A stretch of 64,000 nt of DNA. Source: Gonocerus acuteangulatus (lineage: Eukaryota > Arthropoda > Insecta > Hemiptera > Coreidae). Each line of letters begins with the position of its first letter. The stretch's first letter is position 1. The stretch covers positions 54,970,909-55,034,908 of the forward strand of contig OX328132.1 in NCBI GenBank assembly GCA_946811695.1, given 5' to 3'. Made by a program: the position numbers and the translations under genes. The notes beneath the pieces are model-generated. The model was not told the origin of the DNA and ran no database searches. It worked only from the letters and a program-made list of their open reading frames with translations. Below are positions 10,590 to 22,972 of this stretch, piece by piece.

Positions 10590-11225
10590 AGAGTAGGACA
10601 TTATTCAATAATCATTCAAAAAACGTTTTATTGAATTTGAATTTATTCATTGAATAAATTATTCATCCAATGGTTAATTTTTTATTCAATGAATAACTGG
10701 GTTGGCTCATTATTCAATACATTTTTATTGAATAAATATGTATTCAGTTATATATATTGACTGATTTTATTATGATTGATTTTTATTTAATGAATAATTA
10801 ATTATTTTTCATTCTTCATTCATTATTTTTATACATTTAAAATAAGGTCAACAAAGTCAGATATTTTTTTTAAGTTCAGTAAACAATATCACTTAAATAA
10901 ATAATTTTTATTAAAAGTAAGAAAAAGTTTAATGAACTTAGTCGTTTTTATTAGAAAAGATTGATAAAATAAATCACTGTATTTAACGGAACATTTCTGT
11001 CAAATAAATCAATTTCATTCAAAAAATTGTTTAATTCGAATAAATATTTTTTATTCAATAAAAATTATAATTCAATAAATAATTTTTTTTTCAATAACAA
11101 TTGTCATTCCATAAATCATTGTTATTCAATAATGAATAAAATTAAAAAGTTAATTTTTAAGAATGAAAAATTATTCAGAATGAAATAACAGATTTGTTCA
11201 TTATACATTATTCTGAATGATTTTT
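10590..11225. repeat. Block of repeated TTATTCAATGAATAA-type motifs
   Basis: TTATTCA, ATTCAATGAATAA and their complements recur many times in both orientations across about 630 bp, mostly without regular spacing. This gives dense short dyad symmetry. No coding potential. Confidence 0.6.
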
Positions 11226-11229
11226 GCTT

Positions 11230-12136
11230 AAAATTGATCTATACTCGAGATATCTCGGACGTGGTTCCTGTGCCGTATTGTTTTATATATATATTCTTGA
11301 GTTAAATATGCTTACAGGTGTTTCTGCAAGATATTATTGTAGTGATCATGGCACGTGTGTTGAAATAGCACATTTTAGTCTAATCTGATGCTATTTGTAT
11401 TTTTCCTTATTTGTTATTTAATGGCATGGCCCATTATTTTTCCTTTAATAATACTTAATTGATAATGTTTATTAAAGAAAGGATAATACATGACAATTGA
11501 TTACACAATACAAATAATAATAAAAATGATTCTCCATATCTATATTTCGATAAGAAAATAAATAAATTCAAACCAATTACATTTGGTTATTTTAACTGCA
11601 GATTGCTTCTCGTTCCTAATGACTTTTCGTCCTAAAAATATTACGAAATTCTGAATTATTTGGTAATTAAAAATAACGAACAAATGATTTGTTTTACTTG
11701 GAGATAATACAAGGTCATTTTATTTTTCAATTGGGAATAATGATCTTCCTTTTTACTCTCGGCTTGGCTGATTTCCACCCACCTCTACAGGTCATAATTT
11801 GATTATGAGAATACTTGCACAAGTAAAAATTTAAAAAGATACCTTTATTATTATGCATCTGTAAAATGCACAAAATGCGGATGTTCGGAACATGCCCATA
11901 TTTCTGATAATAATGTAATTTATATATCTATTTATTATTACTAAAGCCTAAATTAGGCAGAAAAGATTATTTTATTTCTAAGATTCTTATTCTAGAGAAT
12001 ATAGTTTATTTTTTATATTTACAATTAGTATTATTATTATAGAGTCCTACGTTTCCGCGAGACTCAATTTAATTCGAGGGAATTTTATCCAACCGTAATT
12101 AATAATTTATATGCGTACATGTACTTACATTTACTG
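11230..12136. other. Unassigned AT-rich DNA
   Basis: No ORF, RNA gene or repeat boundary is recognised. Confidence 0.4.
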
Positions 12137-12461
12137 GATATTTAAGAAGTATCTGACGATTCTCGCTGCATCCAGTTTAACAGCGTGCTCATTCCTCGTC
12201 CGGTTCTGGTGACCAGATAATACACTCGCATGACTATACTATGCATGCGTCCAGTCTATTTTATGCGTTTTTGTGATTTTCTTGGCCAATTTCTGACAGG
12301 AGTGGAAGAAAGATCACTCTCCTCCAAGCTCAAGTCAGTGGTTGATTGCATACTTCTTATTTTTATTTTTTATTTCGGTGTTACGCTATGTATTTGATGT
12401 GCACCTTACATTTTTTATATATTATATTATTGTCTATTTGTGCATACTTCTTAAATATCCT
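12137..12461. repeat. Interval bounded by a 17-bp perfect inverted repeat
   Basis: GGATATTTAAGAAGTAT at 12137-12153 is exactly inverted at 12445-12461. GCATACTTCTTA also occurs directly at about 12348. This may be a small element, but flanking duplications are not seen. Confidence 0.35.
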
Positions 12462-13145
12462 TGATCGTATGGGCTAGTATGGCATCGGAGCATCGCTTGC
12501 CTAGCTTCCGATGTCAAGCTCTGCTAAATAATTCTTTCTGTAGCAGACCTCACTCGAGATTCTTGTAAGCCTAGAATGGGTTTTCTTTTTACCACTTTCT
12601 ATAGGTATTGTATTTTGTACATACTGCCAGGTAGAGCACACAGGGAATGTGATCCTGGGGTGTGTACTGTAGATGACATTGTGTCGGTGTAAATGGTTGG
12701 TGCCTTGTGTCCCCATAGAAAGCCCCAAGCAACTGCGCACACCTGTCGCTCCATGCCTTATTGTAATTATTGCCTGAATCACCATTACTGCAAGTATCAT
12801 GTGTGTAAATAAATTATGATTAATATTGAATTTTACATATCATTCCATTTTTTTTTTCTTTTTTGCGTGACCTCACCCTCTCAACCGATTGCCTCCAAAA
12901 AGGTAAAATACCTTTTTATTTAAGAATCTTCTTCTTTGTAAAGACCTTTCAGGTTAATATTGAAACGCTTACTTATAATATTTTTCATTTACCTAAGGTT
13001 TCTAGTTATTGGGCTTCTTTTCAAAGGAAATAATACATCTTATTTTTACTGCTACACAATTATTTCATATTTTCATATATAACAAAAATTGCTTTTCATA
13101 ATATACAGGCATCGCCAAACCATTTCTGTACGAGACCAGCCATTG
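12462..13145. other. Unassigned DNA
   Basis: A 99-codon minus-strand ORF at 12501-12800 shows no recognisable domain. I do not call it a gene. Confidence 0.35.
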
Positions 13146-13146
13146 T

Positions 13147-13278
13147 TGGCGATTTCTGTATTTTGCAAAATGCTTCATTATTTTTGCTATTCTTTTAGGC
13201 TACCCAAGTCCTAGATTGTAGGCGATTTCTGTATATTAAAGAATGCTTTATTATTTTTAGTCTACCCAAGGCCTAGAA
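13147..13278 (+). repeat. Tandem duplication, unit about 65-70 bp
   Basis: GGCGATTTCTGTATTTTGCA, then CTACCCAAGTCCTAGA, is repeated as GGCGATTTCTGTATATTAAA, then CTACCCAAGGCCTAGA. Confidence 0.7.
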
Positions 13279-13299
13279 ACGCGCCTTTTTAATATTTAA

Positions 13300-13931
13300 A
13301 AAGGCCGTCACGCAGGAGCTGCTTAACTAAGCACTTTCCTCAGAATGTGGGTAGTGTAGACTGCTTTCCAGAACAATTTGCTTAAAATATCCTACATAAA
13401 TAAAATAAAAACATGAATAGTTCTCTTTTAATTTTGTAATGAGTAACTGATCAATTATTAATTGGCTTCCAGAGTTATGTTACACATGGTACCTACTACA
13501 CTACGTAATAAATACAAAAAACCTCATATTATCGTATTTTGATCTAACGCAGGAACAGGATACAGTCCCTCTAGTGGTAGAAAGCGCTCCTTGCGACGGC
13601 TTTGTGAACCTACGTCTGGCGGGCTTTTCTATTGAAATATATTACAAAGTAAACCCCCCTTTTAGATTGACTGATTCAGCTAATTTTTACAACACTTCTT
13701 TCTCGTGAGTTACCCACAACGTATACCGCGTTTCGTTACAATACAGCAGAAATTACGACCGGTATGAGTATATTAGTAATTTGGGTCCGGAGTAAACCCC
13801 CCCCCTCCTAATGAACCGATTTAGTTTATTTTTACAACACATATTTACCTGTAGATTACCTCTACGAATACCGAGTTTCGTCGAAATATACAAAAAATCA
13901 CGGCTGGTAGTGGCGAATTGGTATTGTCGGA

Positions 13932-13935
<4 letters not shown>
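13300..13935 (+). repeat. Dispersed repeat family E, copy 2
   Basis: It aligns by eye with 4425-5290: CAGGAGCTGCTTAACTAAGC, the CTAGTGGTAG segment, and ATATTACAAAGTAAACCCCC. Two units of about 140 bp follow, each starting at a C run and holding an ACCGCGTTTCGT or ACCGAGTTTCGT motif. The hammerhead-like motif of copy 1 is not evident here. Confidence 0.55.
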
Positions 13936-14480
<545 letters not shown>

Positions 14481-14519
14481 TTATTAAAGAAGCAAAATAA
14501 GAAAGTGTTAAGACTTTTT

Positions 14520-14790
14520 GTAAGTATTAATGGGGCAGAAGGTAAAATTACACCACTTTCTTCACCACTCCTTTATTTTGCTCAATATGTTTCTTGCCTT
14601 TTTGACGCCTCTTCAGGATCACTTAAAATACTATAACATCACAGCCGGCACCTCCATTGCAGTCCAGCTGTTTAAAATCGATAGTTTTAGGATAAATGCA
14701 GATTTTCCAAAAGAAGCATTTGTCATTTTATTAAATACGTTATTTTATGTTGTCTTGTTTATTAACCTATGAAATATTTTATCAAGATAT
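14520..14790 (-). mobile_element. Penelope-like element non-coding remnant
   Basis: A hammerhead-like motif lies at 14585-14616 on the minus strand (CTGAAGA, weak stem, GAAAC). It is preceded on the + strand by GGGGCAGAAGGTAAAATTAC, as at 17055 and 62635. The part at 14640-14760 matches 52690-52800 (CTGTTTAAAATCGAT, TAAATGCAGATTT). Confidence 0.5.
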
Positions 14791-14799
14791 TTAATTTCA

Positions 14800-16290
14800 G
14801 TTTGTTTATTAACTGCCTTTTTCTTGGTTTCAATTATGTGTATATTTTCTTATTATATTGTAATATATATCGAAAAATAGTGTCACTATCTTAGAATAAT
14901 AATAGAAAATAATGGAACAGTGAAACATTTACATTTTCTTCGGTTTATTGCTCACGTTAAGGCTATTATGTAAGGAAGAGTAAGCATAATTTACAGCATT
15001 TGTATTCATAAGGAGCTCGTAAAAGTAATAAAGAGGTAAGTAAACTGGACGAACATCCTTGTTTGTCTTCTGGATTAAAAATTTATAGGAGATTATAAAA
15101 AATGCCAAGGAATTCGAGGGGTAAAAAATTGTCCTCTATAGGGTTGGAGCATTAAAATACCTCCAAGTGTTTAGGGAAGAATCGGTCTTCTGCTAGGATT
15201 AACACCCTTCCCTCCCCCCACAATCTGCCTCCCACAAAATTAACGCCTCCCTCACCGAAATTACACCTAAAGGGTTAAAAAGCTTTGAATTCCTCTCCCG
15301 TTCCGCGGGATCCCCTCGGATAATCCCATCCTGAATTTAATATGGGAATCGAAGGGGAGTGAATGAGAAAACATTTTAAAAAAAATTCGAAGAGCAATAT
15401 GTAGCAGTCGGTTTAAAAACGGGAAAAATACTGAATAGCGGAAAAAAAATTGAACGGTAAAAAGTGAGGCGTGTAAGAGACGGGCCATTGGGGCGGTGGT
15501 ATCTCTGAGGAACGGAGTAACAAGTTAGAGGTAACACGTTTGATTGGGAGCGGTAGATGGTGTATCGGGTGTTCATTAATGATTTAGCAACTAATTTCCA
15601 GGCGAGGCCCCCCCCCCCCCCCACCGGAAAAAAGCGAGCCGGCATCCTGCTTCTCTTTACAACCCCCCTCCCCTTTTCCAGTCAGCCATATTTAATTCAG
15701 GTCCTTTTATTAACTTACAGCTATCAACCTCTCTCTCCTTTATTGACATTTAAAATTTTTTTTAATCCGGCATCTCCTTACTTAATAAGAATTTTTTTTA
15801 ATTCCCCTGAATTCCTGTTTGAAAATTACACATTTGGAGGTAAAACGACATATTTACTCGATAAGTACTTCCTGTTTACTTAAGTACATTTTATCGTCTG
15901 ATCATTCATGCTGTTGTGAATTTACATAAAACTCGCCTAACAGTTACTAACAACAGCAATAATGTTTTGATATAAAAGTACATCATGAGACTAACATTTC
16001 CTGAATGGTACACTTCTATCAGCCAAAAACGATTTTTTTTCTAATGACCCACGGAGAATAATGCCTAAAAGGCTCCATGAACTCAAATAAGTATTAAAAA
16101 TACGGATACACGAAGATCAGCAGTTGCGAAACATTTCTACAAAACGAATTACTCTGTAGAGTTTGATTTAAAAAAAAAAGTTCTAGCCTAGGCAACGAAC
16201 GCATTTGAAAGGATTATCCGAAAAGCTATCGAAATTTTGAAGCATCCTCAACATTTAATAGAGAAGATGATTATAGATTGAGTACATTGT
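14800..16290. other. Unassigned DNA
   Basis: Contains a C homopolymer at 15609-15622 and a GC-richer stretch at 15180-15560. Opposed ORFs of 70-110 codons overlap here with no domain. Nothing assignable. Confidence 0.35.
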
Positions 16291-16960
16291 GGACCTTCTC
16301 TATTATCCCGAATCGACCGAAGGCCGTCTCCGGACCTCGAACAGGCATAAATAGGACTTATACCAATATTCACCTAAGACGCCTATTCCTAGAGCTATAT
16401 CGCTAGAGTCGCTGTTGGACGGGTAGAAGATGCCTGCTTTTGCTGTCATTATGGAATATATATACCGTTCTTTCCCCCTTCCAGGCAAATAAAGAAAGCT
16501 GACCCCTGTCGCTTCGAGGTCCGTGGTCAGCGGAAAGAGATATCTACCAAAATAAACTATTGGCGTCTATCCGTCACCCCAACATTTCAACAGCCGCAGA
16601 AAGGATGCCCTGCGGAAGGCTTTCGTCCTGAGTCATCTCCAGCCCCAAGTACACTAAAGGGGCAACAACGGATTCAGAACGGGGCCCTCCTGTGAGCTGT
16701 ACAGCTCATGAGTCTTCGAAGGACTAAACTATCTAAACTTCATGTTATTGTGCAGCTGTCTAAGTTTCAAGAGTTTATACGGTAGGGTCATGTAAAATTC
16801 TAAGCCGGCCTCTGGTACTTTGCCAACCCGCTCTTCAGGGATATCCACTTCTAACCCAGAAACGTCATGACAGCACTAGGCGGATTCTAGATCTCCGAGA
16901 AGAGGCAGTTTCAATTAAAAATAAGTTATAGGTTATGTTTGATACCCATGTTTAAACCCT
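16290..16960. other. Possible LTR-retroelement remnant (weak)
   Basis: A TATATATA box near 16457 is followed by AATAAAG near 16487, then ACTATTGGCGTCTATCCGTC near 16556. That order resembles an LTR 3' end plus a primer-binding region. No paired LTR and no gag or pol frame were found, so this is only a suggestion. Confidence 0.2.
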
Positions 16961-17039
16961 CCCCTATGTCATTGTATCCCCCAGGATTAGTATTATACAC
17001 TAAGTAGGCTTGTTATTATAGGAGGGTGACCCCATTTTT

Positions 17040-17271
17040 TAAATATATTTATATATGTGGCAGAAGGTCAAAATCGAACAAAAATACTCACAACCTCTCT
17101 TTTATTGTGCTCTACATGTTTCACGTTACCATAACGCCTCTTCAGGAGCTCTTAAACTAATATCTAATTACAGCCTACAACATCGAGAACCTTCTGCAGG
17201 TAGGGCCAAGTCTAGACTAAATAAGAATGGAACCGCGTTAAGATGACACAGTTCCTTTGAGTCGGACTTTT
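17040..17271 (-). mobile_element. Penelope-like element end, hammerhead-like motif plus GTCCGACT module
   Basis: Read on the minus strand it starts with AAAAAGTCCGACTCAAAGGA and the CGCGGTTCC block, passes TAGTCTAGACTTGG and CTGCAGAAGG, and reaches CTGAAGA at 17145. A stem around CGTTA/TAACG and GAAACATGTA follow. The NUH triplet is GUA, which is permitted. The piece links the module to the motif in one element, about 230 bp long. No coding sequence. Confidence 0.6.
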
Positions 17272-17800
17272 TATGTAGTCGCATTCCTTTTGCTTAATTT
17301 AAAACTTTTACATTCACCACGAATGCTACACACACCTGTAGAAGTACGTAATAGAAAATTTTAAAAATTCTCTCCAGTATGGCTCTTGATACAGAATGTT
17401 TTGAATACCTTTATTGTTGAACTCGATTTACTGATGATCTAATAATAGAAGTTGTTTGATATAAAGCTGATATTTCTAAACTCCTAAGTGCTACGTGCAT
17501 GACGTCTGCTAGAAGAATGGACGGTTAGCATGCCTTAATATGCAGATTACTTTTCAAGGAAATTAACTGTTTTACTTGAGCGACATTTTCCTTCGAGTAA
17601 TTATGTCCGAATCTCTAACTCAAGTGTCCATAACATTTATCTCTCTACGACTTATAGGGGTCTTACCTACTGATATCCGTCTTTTATTGTGAATCTTGTC
17701 TACATTTCTCTCTTCTGAACTTTACTATTTCTGTTTAGTTTAGAATTTTCTGTGTAGTTTACAATTTCTTTTTAGTTTCTGTTTAGTATAGTTGGAAGTG
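17272..17800. other. Unassigned DNA
   Basis: No gene or known repeat seen. Confidence 0.4.
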
Positions 17801-17839
17801 AGCAAGCGAGAGGGAGAGAGAGAGGGTGAGAGAATGAGA

Positions 17840-17884
<45 letters not shown>

Positions 17885-17892
17885 AGAGAGAG
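17801..17892. repeat. (GA)n microsatellite
   Basis: GAGAGAG-rich tract with a terminal G run at about 17875-17883. Confidence 0.9.
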
Positions 17893-18785
17893 CATTACTA
17901 AACCGGAATAAAATTTACCACTTGTTATCCCATTTGAAACAACAAATTTTTTCGAACACGGTCCCCAGGTTCCAAATTTTTCTTCTGTATATTGTTAATT
18001 TTTAATGAAATCACCCGATTCGTGAGTGAATTCACATAAATAAGATCATTGCACACCAGGAGTGCAGCTCCTGGGCATGTGTCGAAGGTAAGGTAAAATG
18101 AAAATACAGATAGTTTTTAGGTTTTTTGGTACACAGTAAAATCAATGCTAAGTATTGTTTTCCTGTACAGATTTCATTAGTTCAAGAAAAATCATATTTC
18201 GGTGACTAGTTTATTGCTCACTACTGTTATTACACACACAGTGTACAAGCCGTCTTATAGCCTCGGAAATCAATTGCACACACGGTGTGCAATCGGTCTA
18301 GAATTGGTTAAACAAATTAATTCAAACATTATATTATTTCTATTTAGTTAGGACTATTAACTCTACATATGTAAATTGGCTAAGATGACGCTCGTTCTGC
18401 TATTCGGGTAATATTTTCCAAGGTATTTCGTTGAGCATTATCACGGGCAATATATTGTTTCATGATACCTTGGAGGGAGTAATAAATAGTGACGCTAACG
18501 ACATAATAAAAGGAGAGGAAATTTAATATTCGAATATTGAAAATGTTCTACGGAGGCCACATAAGACATTGCCACTTTTATTCAAATCTCGCGATATTAG
18601 AGCAATAAGAAGGGAAGGAGTTGGGGAGCTTCCCTCCACCTTTCTGTGTCTTTTAGGAAATATTTTCCCATAAAACCTCCTCCAGCCAATATTTTAATAT
18701 TGTATCTGGATATTATTTTTGCCGACTCTTGGTTACTTGTGCTTCCTTGAATGACGTGTAGAACCAGTAATCATCACGGCCAGTA
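17893..18785. other. Unassigned DNA with repeated ACAC/GTGT dyads
   Basis: TTACACACACAGTGTACAA at 18230-18248 and TTGCACACACGGTGTGCAA at 18273-18291 are two similar dyads, with CATTGCACACC nearby at about 18048. No gene seen. Confidence 0.4.
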
Positions 18786-19795
18786 GTGTTATGCCAGAAA
18801 TATTCGTGGTTGCCTCTGTCAGGCAAGGAATCGGGACGACCGCCGTGGTGTTTTTGGAGCGATGACTATTGATAGGTTCTTTGTCCTATCAGGCAAAGAA
18901 TCAGTAAGTGCTGCGGTGGCATGTTTGAAGCGAGGGCTATTGACTAAAGGTGCCTGCTTCTGTCAAGGAAAGAATCGGGACGCACTGCGGTGGCGTTTTG
19001 GAGCGATGACTATTGACAGGTGCTTTCTCCTGTCAGGAAAGGAATCAGTAAGTGCTGCGGTAGCATGTTAGAAGCGAGGGCTATTGCCTAAAGGTGCCTG
19101 CTTCTGAAGGCAATAATCAGGAAGTGCTGCAGTGGTATAGCGAGTGGTTTGAAGCGAGGACTATTGAGAAGAGGCGGTTGCTTCGGTCAGAGAATAAATC
19201 AGTAATAGTTGCAGTGGTATATTTGGAGCGAAAACTATCGCGTACAGGTGTAAGCTTCTGTAGCGTGTATGATGCAATGCCAATTGAAAACTTTCCCTTT
19301 CTTTTTTAATTGGAGTGCTGTAGTGGTATGTTTGAAGAGGGGGCTATTGAGTGCAGGGGCTTTCTTCTGTCAGGCAAAGAATGGTGATAGTGGAAGTGAG
19401 GATGTTGGAAGTGAAGGCTATTGACTTGCTTCTATCAGGCAAAGAATCAGGAAGTTCCACGGTGGTATGTTTGGAGCGAGGAATATTGAGTAAAGGCGAT
19501 TGCTTCTGTCAGGCACGGAATCGGGGCGCATTGCGGTGGCGTGTTTGGAGTGATGACCTTTGGCAGGCGCCTGCTTCTGTCAGGCAAAGAAGCAGGAACT
19601 CCTGCGGTGGTATGTTTGAAGCACTGGGCATTGACAACAGGTGCTTGCTTCTTTCAGGCAAAGGAGTGCTGCGGTGGTATGTTTGGAGCGAGGACTATTG
19701 AGTACAGGGGCTTGCTTCTGTCAGGCGAAGAAGCAGCAAGTGTTGCTGTGGCTTGTTGGAATCGAGGACGATTGACTGCAGGTGCTTGATTCTAT
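18786..19795 (+). repeat. Minisatellite, unit about 71 bp, about 14 units
   Basis: Each unit has TGCTTCTGTCAGGCAAAGAA, then a TGCTGCGGTGGTATGTTTGG-like segment and GAGCGAGGACTATTGA. Unit length varies around 70-72 bp, so reading frames drift. The 60-116 codon ORFs with repeated LSGKES or RW peptides are by-products. A truncated unit near 19310 is preceded by unrelated sequence. It is GC-richer than its surroundings. Confidence 0.85.
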
Positions 19796-20118
19796 AGCGT
19801 ATTTGATAAAATGCCAATTTAAGATTTGCCCCTTATTTTGCAACACGAAAATACTTGATGCATTCTGGGCATTTGTTTCATGTGAACACCATAGACAACT
19901 AATTAGCACGTGTGAGGCGAACGCTATCGGATGTAAACGCTACCATTTTTATCTTAAGATCCCTCTAACCAACGACTTAGCGTTGAGGCTCTCGAGGACT
20001 CAGGGCAGGTTACATACATATAAGAGTATTTTTTATTTCCTAAAGAACGTTTGGAACAGTGCGGGACAACTGGATGTAGTGGCTACTACACTGGAAGGAC
20101 GGCAAACAGTTAGTAATT

Positions 20119-21951
20119 TTTTTTTTTTTTTTTTTATTAATTAATTAATTTATTTTGTTTTAGAAAATATCACAATCTACAATTCAATTGTATTATGTAA
20201 TTAGATACATGTTACTTGCTCACGCCTCAGGTGTCTCTAGTTGTCAACCGAATACCTTCCTTGGAAAGATTCTAGGATGACCTGGAGTCACCTTACGCCA
20301 TCCAACCACAGCCTGCGACTAGCAGGGAGGATTGAAGGCGAAGGAGACGTGGGCTGTGATATCATGAGGAGAGAAAATATCCACAGATATCACCCTCAAT
20401 TTATACAATTATAATTTCTTTGATCACTCCACGGATAGTTGTTTTTGTTCACTCCACGACACTTCACTGCCTAAGTAAGTCTCGGGGCCACTTCCTATTA
20501 AGGCTTCCTATTCTTGGTGGAGAGGAAGGATGATTTGTGCTGGATAAGGATTGGGCTATAGGATTAGGATGATTGATTAATTTGCTATGGAAAGATGAGA
20601 AGCGGCTAGGGATTATATCTTGGACAAAAGGGATATATAGGTCTTTATGGAGGTTTCGATTTGTAACATAATAAGGAGCATTGACTATGGTACGTAGGAC
20701 TTTAGATTGGAATGTTTGGATTCGGTGGATGTTGGAATGCTTGGCTGTCCCCCAAAGTTCTATTCCGTAAGTCCAGATAGGTTTTATTAGTGAGTTGTAG
20801 ACAGTTAGTTTGTTATGCACGGTTAAGTGTGATGATCGGTTTAGTAGTCTGTATAGTTGTCCGAATCGTCGATTGAGTTCTTGTCGTTTGAGTTTAATGT
20901 GTGCGTTCCAAGTCAATCGAGAGTCAAGGTAAAACCCAAGGTATCGGGTGGTATTGGTTATGGGTAAAGGATTGTCGTTGAAGGAAACAGTAGGGCAGGT
21001 TTTACGTCGAAGGGTAAAGGTTATTTGGTGACATTTTTCGACGTTTATTTTGTTGCGCCATTTCTTACACCACTGTTCAATTTCGGTTAGATGGGTTTGT
21101 AGGTTCTGGGAGGCTGTGTCTGGATTTATGTGGGGCGAAAGGATGGCCGTATCGTCTTTATACGTGGCCAGGAGGGTGTCAGGATGTGTTGGAATGTCAG
21201 CTGTATAAAGGGTATAAAGGATAGGACCAAGGACACTACCCTGAGGAACTCCCGCTTCCACAGGGCAATAATCTGAGAAGGCTGTTCCATGCCGGACTCG
21301 GAAAAACCTGTCTGAGAGGTAGGAGCGAAGGATTAGGTAAAGGGTGCTGGGAAGGTGGGTTTTGAGCTTAAAGAGTAAGCCTGCATGCCAGACTCGGTCA
21401 AATGCCTGGACAACGTCCAAGAAGGCAGACGTGCAATACTCTTTTCGCTCGAGGGATGAGGAGATGAGATCAACAACACGAAGCGCTTGCTGCACTGTGG
21501 AGTGTTGGGAGCGGAAGCCGAATTGATGGGATGGGATGAGATTTTGGGAATTAAGGATAGGAAGTAAGCGCTTTAATAAAACCTTTTCAAATAATTTGGA
21601 AAATAAAGGGAGAAGACTTATGGGGCGGTAGGAGGAGGGATTGTTAGGAGGATTACCAGGTTTAGGAAACAGAACTACAATTGAGAATTTGCAGAGTATG
21701 GGATAATGGGTTGTTCGGAGGATGCAATTGTAGATGTAGGTGAGGAATACAATGGCCTTGGTTGGAAGCTGTTTAAGGATTGTGGAGGTGATGAGGTCGT
21801 AACCAGGGGATTTTCGGGATGGCAATCGGGATATTAGAAATTTAACTTCAGATGGATTAACTGCATTTGGTGGAAGGGAGAGAGGAAGTGGGGATTGTAG
21901 AAAATCATCTAATTCAGGGAAATGGGAATCAGGTTCAGGAGGGAGAGTAAA
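20119..21951 (-). mobile_element. Jockey-clade LINE, 5'-truncated, with open RT frame and A tail
   Basis: The minus-strand frame is stop-free from 21951 to the stop at 20464 (about 495 codons). It starts inside ORF2, without an endonuclease. From the N-terminal side it reads PSEVKFLISRLP, KSPGYD, SYRPISLLP, QFGFRSQHS, FLDVVQAFDRVWH, AGVPQGSVLGP, the catalytic box as YKDD, and a GFYLDSRLTW region. This order is typical of the Jockey clade. The alanine of the usual [YF]ADD box is lysine, while both aspartates are kept. A 3' UTR of about 325 bp ends in a run of about 20 A (T run at 20120-20139), so the insertion is young. The catalogued start codon is only a TTG. No target-site duplication was found. 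Probably inactive because of the 5' truncation. Confidence 0.85.
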
Positions 21952-21989
21952 TTAATGATATACTCTTTGAAATATAATTCTTGGGACCA

Positions 21990-22206
21990 TTACACGCCTT
22001 TAAGCATTGGTCATAGAAGGCTAACACTTTCACCCCTTTTTCCAAAGATCCACCCTCAATTTGTCCTGCAACGTACAAATAACTATTGAACATGTATTGA
22101 TAGGATGTCTAATGTATGGTTCAAGTAGAAAATAATTAATGTTATCAAATACTGCCAATGAAATCCTTCAGGTAGATGCGAATGGCGTAACAAAACTTTT
22201 AAATGT
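21990..22206 (+). mobile_element. I-group LINE C-terminal fragment, decayed
   Basis: Split over frames one can read IGHRRLTLS, then PPSICPA, then TIEHVLIGC, MYGSS and LLNVV. This corresponds to the GH-RLTH, zinc-knuckle (CNV..TIEHVL..C) and C-terminal portion seen better preserved at 39360-39707 and 51139-51411. At least two frameshifts and stops break it. It abuts the truncated 5' edge of the Jockey LINE and runs into an (AT)n tract. Confidence 0.5.
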
Positions 22207-22229
22207 CGTCGATAAAACGCATATATATG

Positions 22230-22286
<57 letters not shown>
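22207..22286. repeat. (AT)n microsatellite
   Basis: ATGTATGT lead-in, then pure AT. It joins the LINE fragment to the RTE-like repeat. Confidence 0.9.
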
Positions 22287-22288
<2 letters not shown>

Positions 22289-22911
22289 GCTGTTACCCGG
22301 CCTGCCATGCTTCACCTATTTTCTGCACCAAGAAAAGTAAAACTAATTAGAAACCAAATAAGTAATATTAAAGTCTAATGACGCAAATCAGTAACTTTTT
22401 GGATCCACAGTTTCGAATGCGTGACTTCCGAACTGTGAGTCCTGGAAATTTGGACCTAGCCTATGGCACTCTCCGTATGAAGACCTACCTGTGTGCCATC
22501 TTTCGTCAAAATCGGTCAAACGATGTTCATTTGTATAAGGAACAAACATCGAAACAGATAGCTGGAAGACGTTTTTGACCGAGCCTGTGACACTCCCCGT
22601 ATCAAGACCTACCTTTGTTCCAAATGTGATCAAAATCGGTCAAACGGTGTGGATAGGTATAATGAACAAACATACAGACAGGCAGCTGTTAAACGTTTTT
22701 GACCAAGGCTATGACACTACCTGTGTGCCATGTTTGGTCAAACGTTCTGCATTTAATAAGGAACAAACATACAAAAAGACAGGTGGAAGACGTTTTTGAC
22801 CGAGCCTACAAGATTTCCCAGATGAACACCTACCAGTGTTCCAAGTTTGGTCAAAATCGGTCAAACGGTGTGGATTGTTTAAGGAACAACCAGACAGACA
22901 CACAAACAGAA

Positions 22912-22969
<58 letters not shown>
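22287..22969 (+). mobile_element. RTE-like 3' end with four tandem units of about 125 bp
   Basis: It begins TAGCTGTTACCCGGCCTGCC and ends with ACACAAACAGAAACGTGATA, then (AT)n at 22917-22969. This is the layout of RTE-type 3' termini and of the SINEs derived from them. Between these, four units start near 22450, 22575, 22700 and 22798. Each carries a CTAGCCTATGACACTCC-like lead, TCAAAATCGGTCAAACGGTG and AAGGAACAAACATACA. A related copy lies at 53089-53509. Confidence 0.6.

Positions 22970-22972
<3 letters not shown>

Noticed and set aside
16290..16960. Complete LTR retrotransposon
   Set aside because: Only a TATA/AATAAAG and TTGGCG-like order is seen. No second LTR and no gag or pol frame.
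18862..19789. Repeat-containing ORFs such as LSGKESVSAAVACLKRG
   Set aside because: They are translations of the ~71-bp minisatellite. Unit lengths shift the frame, and no start or stop context or homology supports a protein.
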